NCBI GenBank assembly: GCA_030704615.1
Contig: CM060731.1
Location: 44,888,001-44,952,000, forward strand
Source of the DNA: Takakia lepidozioides
Taxonomy: Eukaryota > Streptophyta > Takakiopsida > Takakiales > Takakiaceae
Direction of reading: 5' to 3'
DNA length: 64,000 bases
The position numbers and the translations under genes were made by a program. The notes beneath the pieces were generated by a model. The model saw nothing but the letters and a program-made list of their open reading frames with translations. It ran no database searches and was not told the DNA's origin. Shown here in pieces: positions 18,780 through 31,681 of this stretch (its first letter is position 1; each line of letters starts with the position of its first letter).

Positions 18780-19990
18780 TAAAACATGTTTGTCACTACA
18801 CGACCTTCCACATAGCTTGGGATATGTGGATTTTTCTCTACTGGGTCATGAATCTCTCAAGGAATTTACCTCTTAGATAACACATGACTCTTTTGCATAG
18901 ATTGAGCTGCTGCTGACGATTAATTGCTGTGCTGTGCCATGGAGTGTGACCGATCTGTAGCAGGAATTTAATGTATCTTCTGCTGCATGCTTAGTCAGAA
19001 CCATTGTCAATATTGTCCATGTATGAAATTGGGGGATTGTGTCGATGCCCACCATTAATATGCAATACAGACAACTCTCCACTCCGGTCATTAGGTTCAA
19101 TTGCAACTTAAACAATGTCGTTCTCAGTGTACAAGAACCTTTTACTGAATAAGGTTTCAAACTTGCAACCAAACACGAGAGTTTGAGATGGGATCTGCTT
19201 TTTATGCAATGATACGTCTAGCCTCGGAATGTTTGACATATAACCACAATGATCATACTCAGACTGGGCACTGCTCACAAAGTGAAGGGGGCCGCACACT
19301 TCAACATACATCTCTGAAAAAATGGACATGTGAATACACTCCCAGTGGGAAGGTCGATACAACAGGAAGTCCAAATCTTACTCGAGGTACAAGGATTCTA
19401 TGGTACATTGTTACAAGCGGCACCAATTCCTTCTATGAACACCCCCAATTTCTCAACCCCCAATTTGACAAGATGGTTACAGAAAACAATTCTTGCCAAA
19501 GGAAGCAACACTGGGGTGGCTGGCCACAAAGTGCATCACAATTTACCGAAACTTTCATGTGCAGCAGTTAACAGTTATGCAGGGTCTCCTTGCTTGTCAT
19601 CCTTGGATGAAGCCCCATCAGACCAATGCTTGCTCCAAACAATGTGAGGCCCTCAACCACGAAGAGCTGTTGCCAAAGGTTTAGTCATGTGATTGTCGCC
19701 GACGAGCAAAGCCGGGCTGGGAACACCCACGAGGAGAGGCATGTCAAGATACAAATGGTTATCACTGGAAACACTCAGATAGATGAGTCATTATACCAAA
19801 GCAATTTGCTTGGAGCTGTGAAGAACACAGTTAATACTTCCGTAATGTCTGTGTTGAGTATCCGAGTCTAAGCCTCAAGTTGCCTTGGACGGCTTTTATT
19901 GTTGAAAAGAACTATGATACAACTCATTTCGAGTGCCCAAAGGTGTGTGTCTTGAGCTACTGGACCACCAAAATTGGGATTTCATGAGCG
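18780..19990. other. Unassigned stretch between the desaturase and the kinesin
   Basis: Open frames exist on both strands (for example 19330-19647 +), but none shows a recognisable domain or supported splice structure. Upstream desaturase exons would be expected here and are not visible. Confidence 0.4.
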
Positions 19991-19997
19991 GCTCCAT

Positions 19998-22900
19998 TCA
20001 AACGACAATGAAGCGCTTGCGAGGTTGCACCAGAGCATAGTCAAAGCAATCCATAACTCGTCGAAAATGCGGGGCTCCAGAGGAGAAGAGAAGCAAGCTT
20101 ACTTGTAAGAGCATGGAAGGGGTGGAGGTGGCTCCTGCAGTGCTGCCTCGTCTCAGAGTGCGCATACGCGGGGGAGGGGCAGCTGAAGGACTACTCAAGT
20201 TTGTAATGTCCCAGAAAGTGCGTTTACGGCCGCTACCGGTTGGGCAGCTATCCACAGGTCCAGTTGGTGGGTTGCCCAGCTTGGCTGGTGAACAAAACCT
20301 TGGAAGAGGGGGGCTCCGCATAGAATGTCGAGGCAATGCTTGAGAATTTAGGCTTCGGGTCACCCGAGCAGAGCTACGAAGACGTGCCTCAGACAAGGGG
20401 ACGACTGGCCGAGCACCGGCCAGCGGCAGGTCTGGCGGGAGAGACGCTTTCTTTCTAGTGACCTTGGGGGTAACATAGCGGCGTGGTTGCTCACAGGTTG
20501 CTGTCACAGTAGATCTGCCAGCCGTCATCACTCGCTCGGATGCTGCTGCTCTTGCAGGAGTCCCACCCAACACAGTGTAAACTCCTCTGGAACTCGTTTC
20601 CTCCTTCCTTTCAACACGCTTGGATGGGGTAGAAATGGGCTTCATAGATAAGGGAGACCTCACTTCATCTCCCATGGTTCTCTGGCCAAGCTTACGAATG
20701 AGGTCGTCCTTGTATTTTAGCTCCAGACTGTGCTCTGTGTGAAGCGTTGCGATGGAGGCGTTTAATTTCTCCTCACGTCTATCTGCCTCTCGTTTGGCCC
20801 GCTCGGCTTCCATCTCCAAAAGCTGGATGGTCCGCTGCAGGTCCCGTATTGTCCTTTCTGCAGTGACCCTCTCTGGAAACTCCCTCTCACTGAGTGAACT
20901 GTGGAGCTCACCGGGTGTCTTTCCCTGCAAAAAACTGGACAAATAAGGCACCGATCTATTCTTGCTGGTATGAACTCGCTGGAGCTAGAGAATGCAGCAC
21001 CTCAGTTCATCAAGTGATAAAACTCTGAAAGATATAAGCAAGAGAAGGAGGTAGCTAGGCCATTCGCATGTGAGGAAATAAAGAGTGGAAAGAGAGAAAC
21101 AGAGGCCGAGACGAACACCACAAATAATCGGACGACATCGAAAGAGGTTTTCTTGGTAGCTCTCTAGAAGAATTTTGTCACAAGTATCCAGCATATGGAA
21201 GTGTACCTGCGAGGAAGGTCCTTGCGCAGAAGGCACCAAAGACACTGTGAATGGGGGTGAAGTCAATGGATGGCTTACAGCCGCAGATTGCAACTGTTCG
21301 CTCACTACCTGTGGACTCACAGCTGAGGTTCCAGACGTGCTAGAGGGGCTGCCTCCATGCTGGGCTGTGACAAATTTGTGTTGCAAGCGCGCTAACTGAA
21401 GACGCAGCCGCTGATTCTCCTTCTGCATTTGAAGCAACAGCTTGGCCTTTTCCTCTTGAGATTCAGGAACGCTCAACTCTTCATGTGCATCACAGACCTA
21501 ACAGGACAGGTGACACAAACCAGTTCAGAAAGGATCTCCTCCAACCCACAAATTGTTGAGAGAAGGGTGCATCACTGCTTCTTACAATCCAAGCATCATG
21601 TTTCCTGGGTGCCTTTTACTTTAGTGCCCCTCACATGGTTGAGCTTCCAATGCAAAAAACATACCTTTGTCCGAATCTCCTTGGCACGGTCTGCCCAATG
21701 CAAAGTGTTCTGAGTTTCTCCAAAAGAACCATTGCTTGGACTAATGTTGGCTATCATCGCAGTCTGACAGGCTCCCCCGAGTGAATCCTGTGGCCGCACG
21801 AGGACATTGTGAATGCACAGTTATATGACCCCTGTAAAAACTCAGTGCAAGAGCTTAAAAGACAGAGTATGTTAAAGTAGCTACACAAGGCTGCATGTGC
21901 TTTCATGATATTCAAGATTTACTCTGCACTCATATCTTTCTATCTTGTCTATTTTCTCCTTTTCAATAGTTGCGTGAAGGAGCAGGCAATACTACCTTGA
22001 GAAGCTGAGTGAGCTTGGAATTCCTGAAGGGAATGTGTTTTTTGCCTTCACACAGTGCATTAATGCAACTACTCAATGCCAGGAGTGAGCGATTTATGTT
22101 GGCTCCCTCAACTGACCGGAGTGTGCGTTGATCAGTTGCAAGAGCACGCTCCGACCCAGCCAGGTCTATTAGGGAAAGTTTCCCTACCCTCGAAACCATG
22201 CCTGAATCTCGCTGCACTTTGTATTCTGCCACCACCTGCATCATTGCCAAGTTGATTACAGATTCAGTTCATTAAAGTCCCAGTCTCCAAAATATGCTAT
22301 TGAATTTTCGAGACTTCAAGAACACCTACGCAGAACAGTAGGACCTGGGCACACCTGTAAGATGGCATGCGACCGTGATGAAGTCTCGTTTACGCGTGTG
22401 GGCTCTGTTTGCCTGTTGAGGTTGCCCCTTTGTAGAAGTGTCATCACCTGCATGCATTAGATGTATGTAGGATGGTGAATGGAAGAAGCTCAAAATGAAT
22501 AAGATGAACTAGAGAAAAGCTCTAGAAGCTCAGTGCTTTTACAAGAGGACTGTGATAAACTGCACAAAATGTTAAGAATATATACCTCATCTGCTGAATA
22601 CGCTTGGTATTGTGTGAGTCCTGCGGCTACAATTCCCTTTAAGCACAAACAAAACATGCCAGTATTTGAGAAGGAGGTTAAAGATCAGTGCAGGACAGAT
22701 AACAGCCTCTTCCCATAGGTTCTTATCTCGCCTCGAAACGTTCAACCTCTCAGAAACCAGTGAATAAATTTTCAGCAACATGTGAGTTGATGTGTTGTTC
22801 CATTCCATTTCTTTATGGAATATGCATATCATGCACTGGGCCAGAGTCATCGTCCCCTTGTTATTTACTTCCTTTTATTTTCTGGTACCAACAATTTATC

Positions 22901-25125
22901 ACTAAAATGGAAGTTAACTGTTTAAATACCTGCTTGCTGTCTTCCCGCAGCACAAGGGGGCGGCCTGGTGAAAGTAGATCACGCACACTTTCATTATAGA
23001 CCTCCAAGTAAGAGAGCCGAACCACATGGTCTCCCTCACGGCTGCGCTGCTTCATCTTTGCAAACAGATCCTTGAGGGCAAGCACCATGACACCCGGGCT
23101 TTGCACAGTACCCAGCATTGTATGTGTCTTGCCAGCACCTGTCGCCCCATAACAAAACACCGATCCATTCCTGCCTTGCAATACCCCCTCCACCAGCTGT
23201 GCAGTGCTGACCCTCACCCCGGACAACAGCCCTTTTCCTCAGCAGCCTGTATACTCTGTGCTAATAGGGGTTTCCTTCCTAAACATTGCATCAGGGACCC
23301 CCTTAAAATGTCCCATCTTTCCCTCACTCCCCATGTTTGTATCTTCCTTTGGGGATTGTGGTACACGTCTGGTCTTCTTCGATCATTACACTCTTCAATA
23401 CAGTTCGGAGTAAAAGTCAATCTAGTAAACAAAATCTAATCAGCTGTGAGACCTTTGTTATCTCCCTTGGAATTAATAGTTGCATGACTTTTGTATGTGT
23501 CATAAACAGGAAATACTCTTACAGTACACTCTAATCTATTACTCCCATCTTTGTGAATTTATTGTGCTGCCAAATATTTGTGTCCGACTCTACATCTCTA
23601 GTTGTTATTCCCCAAAAAACCTCAAACTGAAAGAATGGTGTATACAGACACATTTAACCATAGGAATCCTGCTGCCCATTTGTATAAAATTGTCCATTCC
23701 CCCTGCCCATCTTACCTATCAGGGACAAGCACACCTTCACAGAAAGAGAAAGCGAAATGTACCAAAAGTATGTGTAAGGACTACCAGCGGTTGAAGATGA
23801 GCGACACGCCAGCAAGCACTTCATTCACTACAAGTTGTGGCATCTGGCCCCCTTTCTTTTGCAGCAAAGAAAGATAAATTAAAACGAGGGACTAAAGAGA
23901 AGGATAGGACCCAATTTGCCCAAACATTGCTGCAGGGAGGCACCTGATACTTATAGGATAAGTCTAGAAAGCAGAGCTGACCTCGTGTTATAGACCTCTT
24001 GTTGGGCAGTGTTGTCTGGGAACGCCGCATCGAAGGCAAAATGCCGCCCCCGCAACCGTTTCAAGCGCAAGTAATCGGTCTCAAGAGCAAATTCTGTTAA
24101 ATAGACATCTCTTTTATTCACGACACGCACACAGCTGCGAGAGCCTGCTTCCTTCTCCTTCTTTGACATGGGTCGTAACCGGACATACACCATGATATGA
24201 GTCCCGGTTGCCCCCTGCTCCTCTCCAACTGTTTCCAATTCTTCCCCCAAGTGCCGCCCCCTTAAACCCATCGATTTGACATCTCTCTGTCCCACGAAAG
24301 TGTTCGGTGCAACCATGGACCTGGCCAAAAATCAACCTCACTGTTACAACTAGAAGATGATACATTCTCCCTTGCGAAACCCCATTATCAGTCAATCTTC
24401 TTCTTCAACAAATCAACACGTAATACGCTGTAAACGAGTCATTAACTTATCTACAAAAAGAAGGAAGTTGAAGCAGACCTGGGTACTGGCAAGGAGCCCG
24501 GGGACAAGCTGGGTTTCGCAGGCCCCACTGTGTGTGCGAGTCTACTGCGAGTGATCGGTGGCTTTGGGTGCCCGCCCACAACGGCAACTTCCTCTTTCTC
24601 GATCTCCTCGGCTTCTTTCACCCAGTTATATGCCCCCAGCACTCGGGAACTGTAAAGGCTCGGTGAGTGGATGACCCTGGGAGTTTCCCCATTCTCCTGC
24701 ATGTCTACATCTCCCATCTCCGCGCCAGACGTCTGGGATCTGAGGGACCTACCCTTCGTCACAGATTGCGGGCGGGGTAATCTCGGATTTTGCAGGCTCA
24801 CACTGGGATGACTTGACTTCGTGGATCTTGGTGCTTCAGTCTGCCTATTTTGTCCCACATTGCTAAATACCTCCCTCGGACTTGCCTGGAAGTGATCCCC
24901 CAGCCCTGTGCCTCCCGGTAACCCTAGCCGGCTGACTCTCTCTTTCAGCATCGCAAGCGAGCGTGTGATGGGGCGTCCATCAGGAATGACCTGCTCTATT
25001 CCTGTACCAAAAAGACTATCTCTCCTGCTCGATTCGACACTAGAGTTCCTCGCTCGAGCCCGATTAGCTCTCGGGCTCGTGCTTACCGACGGCGTGCGGG
25101 CGGGTGCGGGCATTTCCTTTGCCAA
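19998..25125 (-). CDS. KIN8A: Kinesin-8 motor protein (KIN-8A type)
   Basis: Microtubule motor. Coding exons from 5' to 3': 25125-24479, 24320-23982, 23206-22930, 22636-22586, 22447-22355, 22235-21996, 21787-21665, 21497-21207, 20924-20103. All join in phase and give 961 codons. Residues 1-215 form a basic, Ser/Arg-rich extension. The motor starts at [19 protein letters not shown], has P-loop [10 protein letters not shown], switch I NETSSRSH and switch II DLAGSE, and ends [20 protein letters not shown], a KIN-8 signature. A coiled-coil region follows ([18 protein letters not shown] and [20 protein letters not shown]). The basic tail contains the KRTFWDIT motif also seen in plant KIN-8A. After MLLQ at 20103 there is a possible donor (gtaagc). 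Without splicing the frame continues 34 residues to a stop at 19998, so the extreme C-terminus is uncertain. Confidence 0.93.
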
Positions 25126-25740
25126 GATGCTTGACTAAGGTTGTGGACGCATCACACATTCAGAAAATCTCGGAGCAAACCCACGTCAATTATGGTGTAC
25201 GATAACCCCCGTGGCCAATACTTTCCCTTGATCCTTGCTCTTTCCACCTGAAAGGGAGAACTGTCAATGCAAACTGACTGGACACTCAAGCTGTCTCGAT
25301 CGTCAGCAAGACTCCACCAGCACATGAAGACATTGCGCAAAACTACTCCTGCAAACGAAGACAAAACCACAGCCAAACAACAACAACAACAACAAGAGTC
25401 CAAGACTCCTGCGATCATCAACGAAGCTCTGGCAAACCAGCGATCCGCACAGTGTCGCAGAGAGAAAGAAGACGACGTTCGCACCGTTCCCCCTGTTCCC
25501 AACTGACGTTCCCTCTTGCTCTGGGAACCTAGACAGCATCCCGCAGCCAGTTAGCGCGCGGGTAAATTTCGAATTTCGGGCCGCCGACCTAACGGCCATA
25601 TTCCAACGGTCACAGTCCTGACGTGGCGGCATTCGAGTAGCTAGATATCTGACAATATTCTCGTCGTAATTGTCCGTTCCCAATTGTGATGACTTTTGCT
25701 CCCCACTCATCGGTCGGGCTCTGTGCAATTTTTCGATGGA
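25126..25740 (-). promoter_or_regulatory. 5' UTR / promoter-proximal region of the kinesin gene
   Basis: Upstream of the kinesin ATG with no supported coding exon. It contains a short CAA-repeat tract (25378-25394 on the + strand), which makes Cys/Gln-rich shadow frames. A transcription start cannot be placed from sequence. Confidence 0.4.
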
Positions 25741-26204
25741 TAGAATAATTTATTCATTCGTATAGTCTCCTAAGTGGATGGGAATGACAAACGGTTATTC
25801 ATCTGAGATGTGCACAGTTCTTTGTTGGGTTTCATCCGGCAGTTCTCGCCCAACCAAAAGACCACGCCACCCCTGGCAAAACGGAAAGAGACGGTTTAGC
25901 CAACTTGGGGCAATTGGACGGGCCTTTTGGAGGCTTGGTAACTGAGCATGAGGGAATATTCCATATATTTTGGCAATAAGTCAATAATCAATAATATGTA
26001 CCCCAATCGTTCAAAAAACAAGCGGCTAGTTGCGTAATGGCTCCACCCTAAGACTCTAAGTAGAAAATTTCTTTAAAATATTATAATTAAAATAAAATAA
26101 TCACATATTCAAAGAATATTTTAAACATGTTCTGCATAAGAGGAAAATACTTTATATAAAATAGAAAGGCCCTCAAAGAACTTTATTGATGTATCAATTA
26201 TATA

Positions 26205-26350
26205 TTGATGTACCATATTACAACACTGATCTTCAGACTTATTAATTATTAAAAGTATTGAAATGCTTGTTGAAAAACTAACTGGAATACTGAAATACTT
26301 GCTGAAAATCTTGATTGAAATACTGAAATACTGAAATTTTGTTGTACTGA
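26205..26350. repeat. Short AT-rich tandem repeats (ctgaaatactt type)
   Basis: The unit actgaaatactt and variants recur several times between about 26260 and 26350. Low-complexity sequence downstream of the OSB-like remnant. Confidence 0.5.
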
Positions 26351-26552
26351 AATATTGTAGCCATTTGAATCTGCTGAAATGCCTCCTTGGTTTAAAGTCT
26401 GTACCCTATATCTGACCAATTACACAGTTTCCTCACATCCCTCCAGGTACAAGAACATTTCTTGTGGACTCCCTCTATTTGGTCCTCTGTCAAATGGATT
26501 CATCATAGAGATTCAAACAACTGTGTGACCCCTTCCTCAGTTAAGGATCTAC

Positions 26553-27806
26553 CCTTGGAGGTTTCTTGTAACTACCCATCCACAGTGACTCGGTGGTTCT
26601 CTTGTGCTTGAAATCTGGTCCTTCAAAATGGATCTGCGTCCAGGCTCTTTCACCTGTCTATGCCTCCACAACACAAATGCCTAGAATCTGCCCCTCGTTG
26701 CAAGTAGCTAACGTTACCCATTATCCACACAGCCGACACCATCACCACCTACCAAAAAGTAGCTCCCATTCTGAATTGCTAGTAAGACTAGAAAAATGCG
26801 GGTGAGGGAGAGGGAGATGACAATTTGAGACAAATTTTTCAATGCCTGTTGTATGCTTCTGCTGTAGTAGAACAGAGGCATTCACCTTTTTGCCTAGATT
26901 GTCCCGCCATTGACTGGTCTGACAAATATTCCTTCTTTAGTTATTTTGTCTATAACGAAAATGCCTAGATCCCCCTCAATGCAAGTAGCTAACAATAATA
27001 AAACCTATACAGGGGACACCCCTCCTTAAGTTACCAAATACAGTTCTCATGCTGAATTGGTGCCAAGACAAACGAAAGTGTGTGAGAGGGAGAGAGAGAG
27101 AAGGTCATTGCCAGCAATGGCTCCGGTGTTTTCTTCCAGCACTAATCCCCACTGGATACTAAATGTGTTGTGGGGTTTTAACGACCGTGGCATGGAAAAA
27201 TAGGCCAAAACATTCATATACACATGCACAGTCAACTAAACAATCTGATAATATAATTGGCATCATGTTAGAAAGTGCGGTGTTCACATGAGCACTGCTA
27301 CATCAGCCCTCCACCTTAGATAATTGTTCTGGTTGTGGTTGTCATCCATTTTCCTTCACAAACAAGCTTTGCCCTAGGTGAGCAATACAGATTTGCCACA
27401 TGCCACCTAAAAGGCCTAGTCCCAGCATGATTATCTTCCTTTGAGACCAACCAGGGTCTTGAGCTATCTTCCAAGTTTCTGTACATGTTAAATTTTCATA
27501 CAATCTTATTATGTGGAACTGGAAGGTGGGATTAGAAGGGAAGTAAATGGCTTCACAAAAAGCTTTCGTGATGATGAAATACGAGACGGCCTGAAAGTTC
27601 CATACCAAGGCCACCTTCAACGGAATTGGGTTTTGATCACTACGTGGACATTTCCCTCATCCCAGAAAGCTTGAGGTTGATCCAGCAGTAATATGATTCT
27701 GGTGTAAAATAGCAGGCATTCACCTTATTACCTCGATTAAAGTACCATTGACTTGGGTCTACAAAATATTCATTCCAAAGCTTCTCCACATCTGTATTCT
27801 GGCATT
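26553..27806 (-). pseudogene. OSB-like gene remnant with two split PDF motifs
   Basis: OSB proteins bind single-stranded DNA in plant organelles through PDF motifs (W..NPSQWWDNR..K then PDFKHK...EALW). Read on the minus strand, 27806-27724 encodes LWNEYFVDPSQWYFNRGNK before gtgaat. At about 27600-27530 a degraded second half reads YFIITKAFCEAIYF. A second unit has TSQWRDNLGKK ending at 26886 (again before gtgaat), then, after an intron, 26633-26553 with GPDFKHKRTTESLWMGSYKK in phase. The two units also share intron sequence, so they are a tandem duplication. Frameshifts, and no visible OB-fold exon upstream, suggest a pseudogene or fragment. Confidence 0.65.
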
Positions 27807-28159
27807 CTGGATATTGTCGTTTCTAGCTGTGAAGTGTACCTCCCGCCTGCCGAGACAAAGGAGGATGACCAGCCAAGAGTACTAGAAGTCACTTCAAAAG
27901 CCCTGGTGGTTTCCTGAAAGCAAGCGCTAACTCAGTGTAAGAGGACATGAAGAGTCCACATTTACAGGATAGACAAACTTCTCCTTGTCATTCTACACCT
28001 TTGATAAGGTATGAGCATGAAGACACTGCCATCCTCCTATCCCTGCGCGTCTTCTCTGCCATAAACAGAAACCTAAAGCCTTTCAGCGAAGACGCTGCAG
28101 AATCCATTCTGCATCCCCGCACAAAATGTCTTCCCTGCAAAAAAACAACAACCATATAG

Positions 28160-28600
28160 CTTTCTTTTAATTCTTTCTTTGAGCTCTAAAAGATCAGAAA
28201 GCAAAACAAAAAAAATCAGAATGTCGGGCCCACCGGTATATATATATATATATATATACGAATGAAATTAAACCTTGCTCTTATCTTTATAGTTTTTAAT
28301 AATTCCAAATTTTAATATAAAATTACTTTCAAATATCTGCACTTCTCGCAGAATTATTATACACAAATTTTAGACTCAGTTTATTTTTGGATAGCAGTAA
28401 TGTGATAGTGCTGTAATATAAATCTCGTGAATTTTTAAAAGCTAAAAGCATTTCACTTTTATTTTGTTTTTATCCAAAAATTCTTTTGCTTAAAAATGTA
28501 AGTACTTTCTGATCTCTAAGTTTCTGCTTTTTATTTTACGGTATATATATATATATAAGTAAGCCTATCTTGAGTATAAGCCTATGCATATAAGCCTATA
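28160..28600. repeat. AT-rich block with (TA)n microsatellites
   Basis: TA runs at about 28237-28258 and 28542-28556 in strongly AT-rich DNA. No coding capacity seen. Confidence 0.8.
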
Positions 28601-28649
28601 TAAGCATATGAATATTTACATGTGTAAGATTCATTTATGGGTCTTACCT

Positions 28650-29239
28650 GACTATGCACCCAATGTCGGGTCAACGACAAAGATAGGTACCATAGTCGAA
28701 ACGCCGCCGGGTGTGCGGGTGAGTTCTACGCATGCCACACGTGAGGCTGCGAGGACCGGTCCATCCAATCAAGGTACATTCAAGCTAACATTTTAGTGGG
28801 GGAGGATTATCTGCTTCATGTAGGTATTATCTAGTGGAGGTACATTAGGATCTTACTCATTTTTGGCACCAATGCGTGGTCTCTCTCTTAGAGGGAGGAG
28901 CCAATAAAATGCACCGAAGGTGCCACGATGTTTAAGACTTTGTATGAAGATGGTGGCTAGTTGCATGCGAGGTCACATGCAGTCCATGCGCCAGCCAAGT
29001 TTGGCGAAGGTTCTAGAATAGAGGGAGCAAACAATCTAGAATGGAAGGAGCGCAAGAGCAGGCAAGTAGTAGTGCTTCGATAGTTGGGGCAGGGGAGTTC
29101 GGACAGGTTATCATCCGTAGTGGGAAAGTAGGCCATTGCAAGGAGGAGGAGAGAGGGTTGGAAGTGGGCTAGAGGCTTGGCGATAGTTGAGATAGGGGCA
29201 TAGGCATACAAGATGCGGTACACACATACACAACTTGTT
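28650..29239. other. Unassigned, possible LTR-element debris
   Basis: A purine tract (agtgggggagga near 28794-28807) resembles a retroelement polypurine tract, but no paired LTR or coding domain was recognised. Confidence 0.25.
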
Positions 29240-29261
29240 GGGGGGGGGGGGGGGGGGGGGG
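29240..29261 (+). repeat. 22-nt poly(G) run
   Basis: An uninterrupted run of 22 G, rare in AT-rich plant DNA. It may form a G-quadruplex, or its length may be a sequencing artefact. Confidence 0.9.
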
Positions 29262-29585
29262 CGGCCTTGGATGTACTTTGAAGCTGGATAGCTTACATTT
29301 TTTTTCAGGAGTTGTATGCAAACATAAGGGTTGGATATACTTCTATACACGACGTCTATTGAGTCATATGACAACTTACACTTTTATTACATCATATTAT
29401 TTTTATGCGACACTGAATTTTCTGCTTGAAATTAGCTTTGCGATGCACTTCTTTATGTTTCATTCTCACATTGTACGCCTATGGAACAATTTTTTGAGGA
29501 TTGTGAAGTGAATATGAAGCCAAGACAAACATTGTGAAAGTTTTCCAAATCCAACAACCCTATTACTGCGGATTAGGGCTACTAT

Positions 29586-29846
29586 AAACATTGCACCAAC
29601 AGTCAGTAGCTCAGTTGGTATGTGCATTGAGTGCCACCCAGATGATTCGGGGGTCCAATCTTGCTACTTGATGGATGTGGTACGCTCTTCTCCCCCTTCC
29701 TTGCGCAGGTGTCGCATCGAAAAGCCTTCACGACAAGGTTACTGTGAAAGAGGTTATTTTCTCCTCTCACTATGAAGGGGCCTGATTTGTGAGCTGTCAC
29801 TCCTAGGTGTTTCCCTTCAAAAAAAAAAAAAAAAAAAAAACATTGC
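29586..29846 (+). mobile_element. tRNA-derived SINE with poly(A) tail and target-site duplication
   Basis: Body about 29595-29837. A box TAGCTCAGTTGG at 29607-29618 is identical to the tRNA consensus. A B-box-like GGTCCAATC lies at 29652-29660. A tRNA-unrelated body follows and ends in about 22 A (29819-29840). AAACATTGC occurs just before the element (29586-29594) and again at the end of the tail (29838-29846), giving a target-site duplication. Non-coding; mobilised by LINE machinery. Confidence 0.85.
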
Positions 29847-30059
29847 TCACAACTCTGCTCATTCCATAACAACCTCCCCAGTTTAGAGTTTTAATATCAT
29901 GCGAGTCCCCGGGTGAAGTTTCTCATTTGTGAAACCTTGTGAAAACCTACTTAGGAATTGAATGTATTCGTCATGGGGGTACACTGTTCAAAAAATTAAC
30001 ATATATCGTGCGATCATTATCTAATTACCTTCTAATTAAAAATGTCTGGCAAAGGTAAT

Positions 30060-30760
30060 TCAGGTTACCAGCAAATTCTTTAAAACATCCCTGGCAATTG
30101 GATTCAATCCCTTTCGGCTGGCCCGCATCAAGCTTGCCCTGGCAGTTGGGGTTCCTCATCTGTCTCTCAAGTAATCTACATCGTTGATACTCAGGCAGAC
30201 CACTTCATGGGCATTGTTATGGACAAAATAGAACTATCAAAATTCTTTGCCCCTGCTTCAATTGTCCTAGTGTCTATCTCTGGTGGTCAATTCACTCCGG
30301 TTAGAATATGCCAATGGTCATTACCCAACAGAGACATGAACCCTCAAGCTCCCCCAGGTCAACCCCCGGCTACTTGGCTCTCTTCGCAATTGTTCCTTTG
30401 GATTGAAGGGGGCCCTCTAATGGGAGTTGCAGTAGACCTTAAGGAATGGTCATGGAACTTCGGCTCATCCACTCCCTCGTTCTTCAACTATTCTGCCAAA
30501 GCTGATTACCGCTCCATGCTAAAACCAAAGCAATTTAATAAAAAATGGGCTTCGAAATGGGTTGGCCATGGCAGGCTAAATGGAATCTCATTTGGTCTAA
30601 CATCTGAAATAAAGTAAGACATGCGAAGGTATCAGCATTTCTCTGGCAGGTAGCAAACAGGGTGCTGATCAAAGTTGGAGCCTGGTTGGGTTTCTCTAAG
30701 GCTTTGCTATGCAAATGTTGTGGCTTAATAGGTCACTTCATGAGCATTGTCTTTTCCAGT
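30060..30760 (+). pseudogene. LINE remnant (C-terminal reverse-transcriptase zinc-finger region)
   Basis: The frame at 30207-30617 plus the adjacent shifted frames resemble the plant LINE zf-RVT region. Typical features are a Tyr-containing SAKADYRSML segment, then a Trp-rich KKWASKW block, then AFLWQVANRVLIKVGAWLG and CKCCG near 30640-30725. Stops and frameshifts break it. No endonuclease or RT core is present, consistent with a degraded non-LTR element. Confidence 0.5.
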
Positions 30761-31681
30761 GATGTATTCCATCCAAAACCTGGCCTCTTCTATTACCGGT
30801 CATGCAAATCTGGAAACCTGGGTATCCCTCCTCAACACATAAACTTCTAAACTATGATGTAATTCATCAACGTACATTCTGTCAGTGTCCAGTTTACGAG
30901 TCTTTCAGCTGGTCCAGTGCTCTTTTGGAACATTTGGAAGGTGAGATGTAATTGGACCCTTAATAATGACAAGACTTGTCTCTCAGTGATGCTAGCAACA
31001 GTCTTTCATGAAGTGCAAATTGAGGGGAGCTTCTGGGGGAAATGATTGCAGATATCAGCAGGGATCCAGATGGTGAATTTGGGATCTTCAGCAAATTCCA
31101 ATCTTCCTAGGGGAACAGCGACATCATATGCAGCTGCTCTTCGTCGTCATTCTGCCAGTGGACAAGAAGCCGCCAATCTCCTGGCAAAGAGCAATCACAG
31201 TTCTGCCTTGACTCACCTGAGTTTGAGAAAGAGATTAACTGGAAGCATGTCAATGATAGAAAAGCAACTCGGCTCAGCTTTGACCATTGAAATGAGGGTA
31301 GCTACCGTGTGAGCAGAACCCGTGAGCACGCTCACGCTTTGCGTGGTAAACGTGAGGAGAATCCCTTAATCGTGAGCAGATTAGTGAAGCGCAGCCTACA
31401 ACCGAGGGGAAAAGAGGCCCCTATTGCCGTGGACGCAAACTTCACTGCATGGATGCAATCTCCTCTCCATCGGACCGAAGACAGACAGCCTCCATGACGA
31501 CAATGTGGTACGAATGTGCGATGACAAACTGTCGGATGAATGAATATGTGATGAATGAAAAAAGGGAAGGGATGAACGTTGGATGAGTGTGGGATGAAAA
31601 ATTGGCATGATGAGTGAACCATGGATGCAGACTGCAACAACATCTATCCTTACCGATCAACATGTGCGCAGAGAAACAGAC

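Noticed and set aside
25152-25728. Minus-strand frames with Cys runs and a 141-codon frame upstream of the kinesin
   Set aside because: The Cys/Leu runs come from a CAA repeat; no splice signal links them to the kinesin, and the kinesin ATG at 25125 already has its own N-terminus.
28794-28960. Polypurine tract and LTR start of another element
   Set aside because: No paired repeat, primer site or coding domain could be found to support it.
29603-29680. A functional tRNA gene
   Set aside because: Only the A and B boxes match; the acceptor and anticodon stems do not pair, and the unit continues into a SINE body with a poly(A) tail.
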